Shown: positions 63,329-64,000 of the stretch, in pieces | How the letters are laid out: each line of letters opens with the position of its first letter | Numbering within the stretch: the first letter of the stretch is position 1 | NCBI RefSeq assembly: GCF_009389715.1 | Contig: NC_052409.1 | Span: 970,001 to 1,034,000, forward strand | Direction of reading: 5' to 3' | Source: Phoenix dactylifera | Lineage: Eukaryota > Streptophyta > Magnoliopsida > Arecales > Arecaceae | Length of the DNA: 64,000 bases | Translations under genes and position numbers: made by a program | Notes under the pieces: generated by a model | Database searches by the model: none | The model's input: the letters and a program-made list of their open reading frames with translations, nothing else | Told to the model about the DNA's origin: nothing

Positions 63329-64000
63329 GGTGTTATTTTGTCTCGAATTTTTGCCTCCGCTTGCTTCTTAATTTGTTTGAGCTTTTTGGTAGTCGTTGCA
63401 TGCTGTTTTGTTTTGAACGTTTTGATACCTAAAATAGAAATTTCTCTGCTTCCGCGATGGTTAGAGCTCAGCAGACTTGGGTAGCCAGTGACAGGTGAGC
63501 TTCCATGATTCTCGCAGTTCGCTCTGTTGAGGTTGTTTTGGCACGTGAGATTTTTTTATTATTTTTAATTTTTGGGTCAGTATTGCAGTTTTTTTTTTTT
63601 TATATTAGTCACCTGTATGTACCTATCCAAGGCGATTCTTTGCCAAAATTCATCTTTTACGGTCTTGTTCTAGTTGTTGGAGTGGATGATAGGCCTCTGT
63701 CTGGGTATTGATCAGGATTTCCTTGAGTCTGGCTTGGTTTTATGGACCTCTCAGAGTCTGCCTTAGTCGTCAAGTTTTGAAGTATGGACTTTAATAATCA
63801 CAGTCGATTGAAACGTGGCATGAAACAAATGACAACTTCAGCTTTGAACCTTCAGATGAGATACCATACTTGGGCAAGAGTATGGGAGCTCGAATTAGAA
63901 TTCAGCTCTCGTTTGGACCCTCCGATTAGCACGGTCCAAGTCCCCCAAGCGCCAGGTTGGTCTGCCTGGGATCTTCGTCTCCGGCTAGAAGTGGTCGATA
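63329..64000. other. eL21 3' flank to window end
   Basis: This contains the eL21 3' UTR. The last 130 bases become GC-richer, but no gene could be supported before the window ends. Confidence 0.5.

Overview
This window is nuclear DNA of a flowering plant. The genes are split by long, AT-rich, U-rich introns of up to about 2.5 kb. The proteins are plant housekeeping and organelle families, and the repeats are plant MITEs and L1-type LINE tails. GC-rich first exons (eL21, CSL4, the predicted membrane protein) over an AT-rich background suggest a non-grass monocot, for example a palm. That placement is inference from composition only. No bacterial-style operon, CRISPR array, rRNA or convincing tRNA was seen.

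Layout: (1) 1-2045 (+), the last three exons of a CtpA-type carboxyl-terminal processing protease. (2) 3564-6842 (-), a two-exon predicted plastid membrane protein. (3) 12254-23558 (+), a 14-exon WD40 gene whose protein (842 aa) resembles animal AMBRA1/DCAF3. Its GC-rich leader lies near 9.0-9.7 kb, and its introns carry several tandem duplications. (4) 26.1-28.4 kb (-), the 3' part of a broken L1-type LINE, interrupted by foreign sequence. (5) 29028-29486 (-), a small DUF861-type cupin with one intron that is open in frame. (6) 32668-38363 (-), exosome subunit CSL4 in six exons. (7) 39-44.4 kb, a MITE-rich zone (two clear elements, one related) around the tiny SMAP1-like gene at 43454-43609 (-). 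(8) 44975-51158 (-), a 12-exon pfkB/ribokinase-like sugar kinase. (9) 55224-57800 (+), a two-exon coiled-coil protein with an N-terminal acylation motif. (10) 58.5-59.7 kb (+), a second LINE tail. (11) 60368-63328 (+), 60S ribosomal protein eL21 in two exons.

The genes do not form a pathway. They are unrelated neighbours in RNA decay, translation, proteolysis, auxin response and sugar phosphorylation. Exon borders were set by hand from GT/AG (one GC/AG) sites, reading-frame phase and remembered family alignments. All coding totals are multiples of three. I saw no wholly new system. The best leads are the open in-frame cupin intron, the split-WD40 AMBRA1-like gene with its 27-nt last exon, the hexamer-filled hAT-type MITE with its 8-bp target duplication, and a MITE sitting just upstream of the SMAP1 TATA box.
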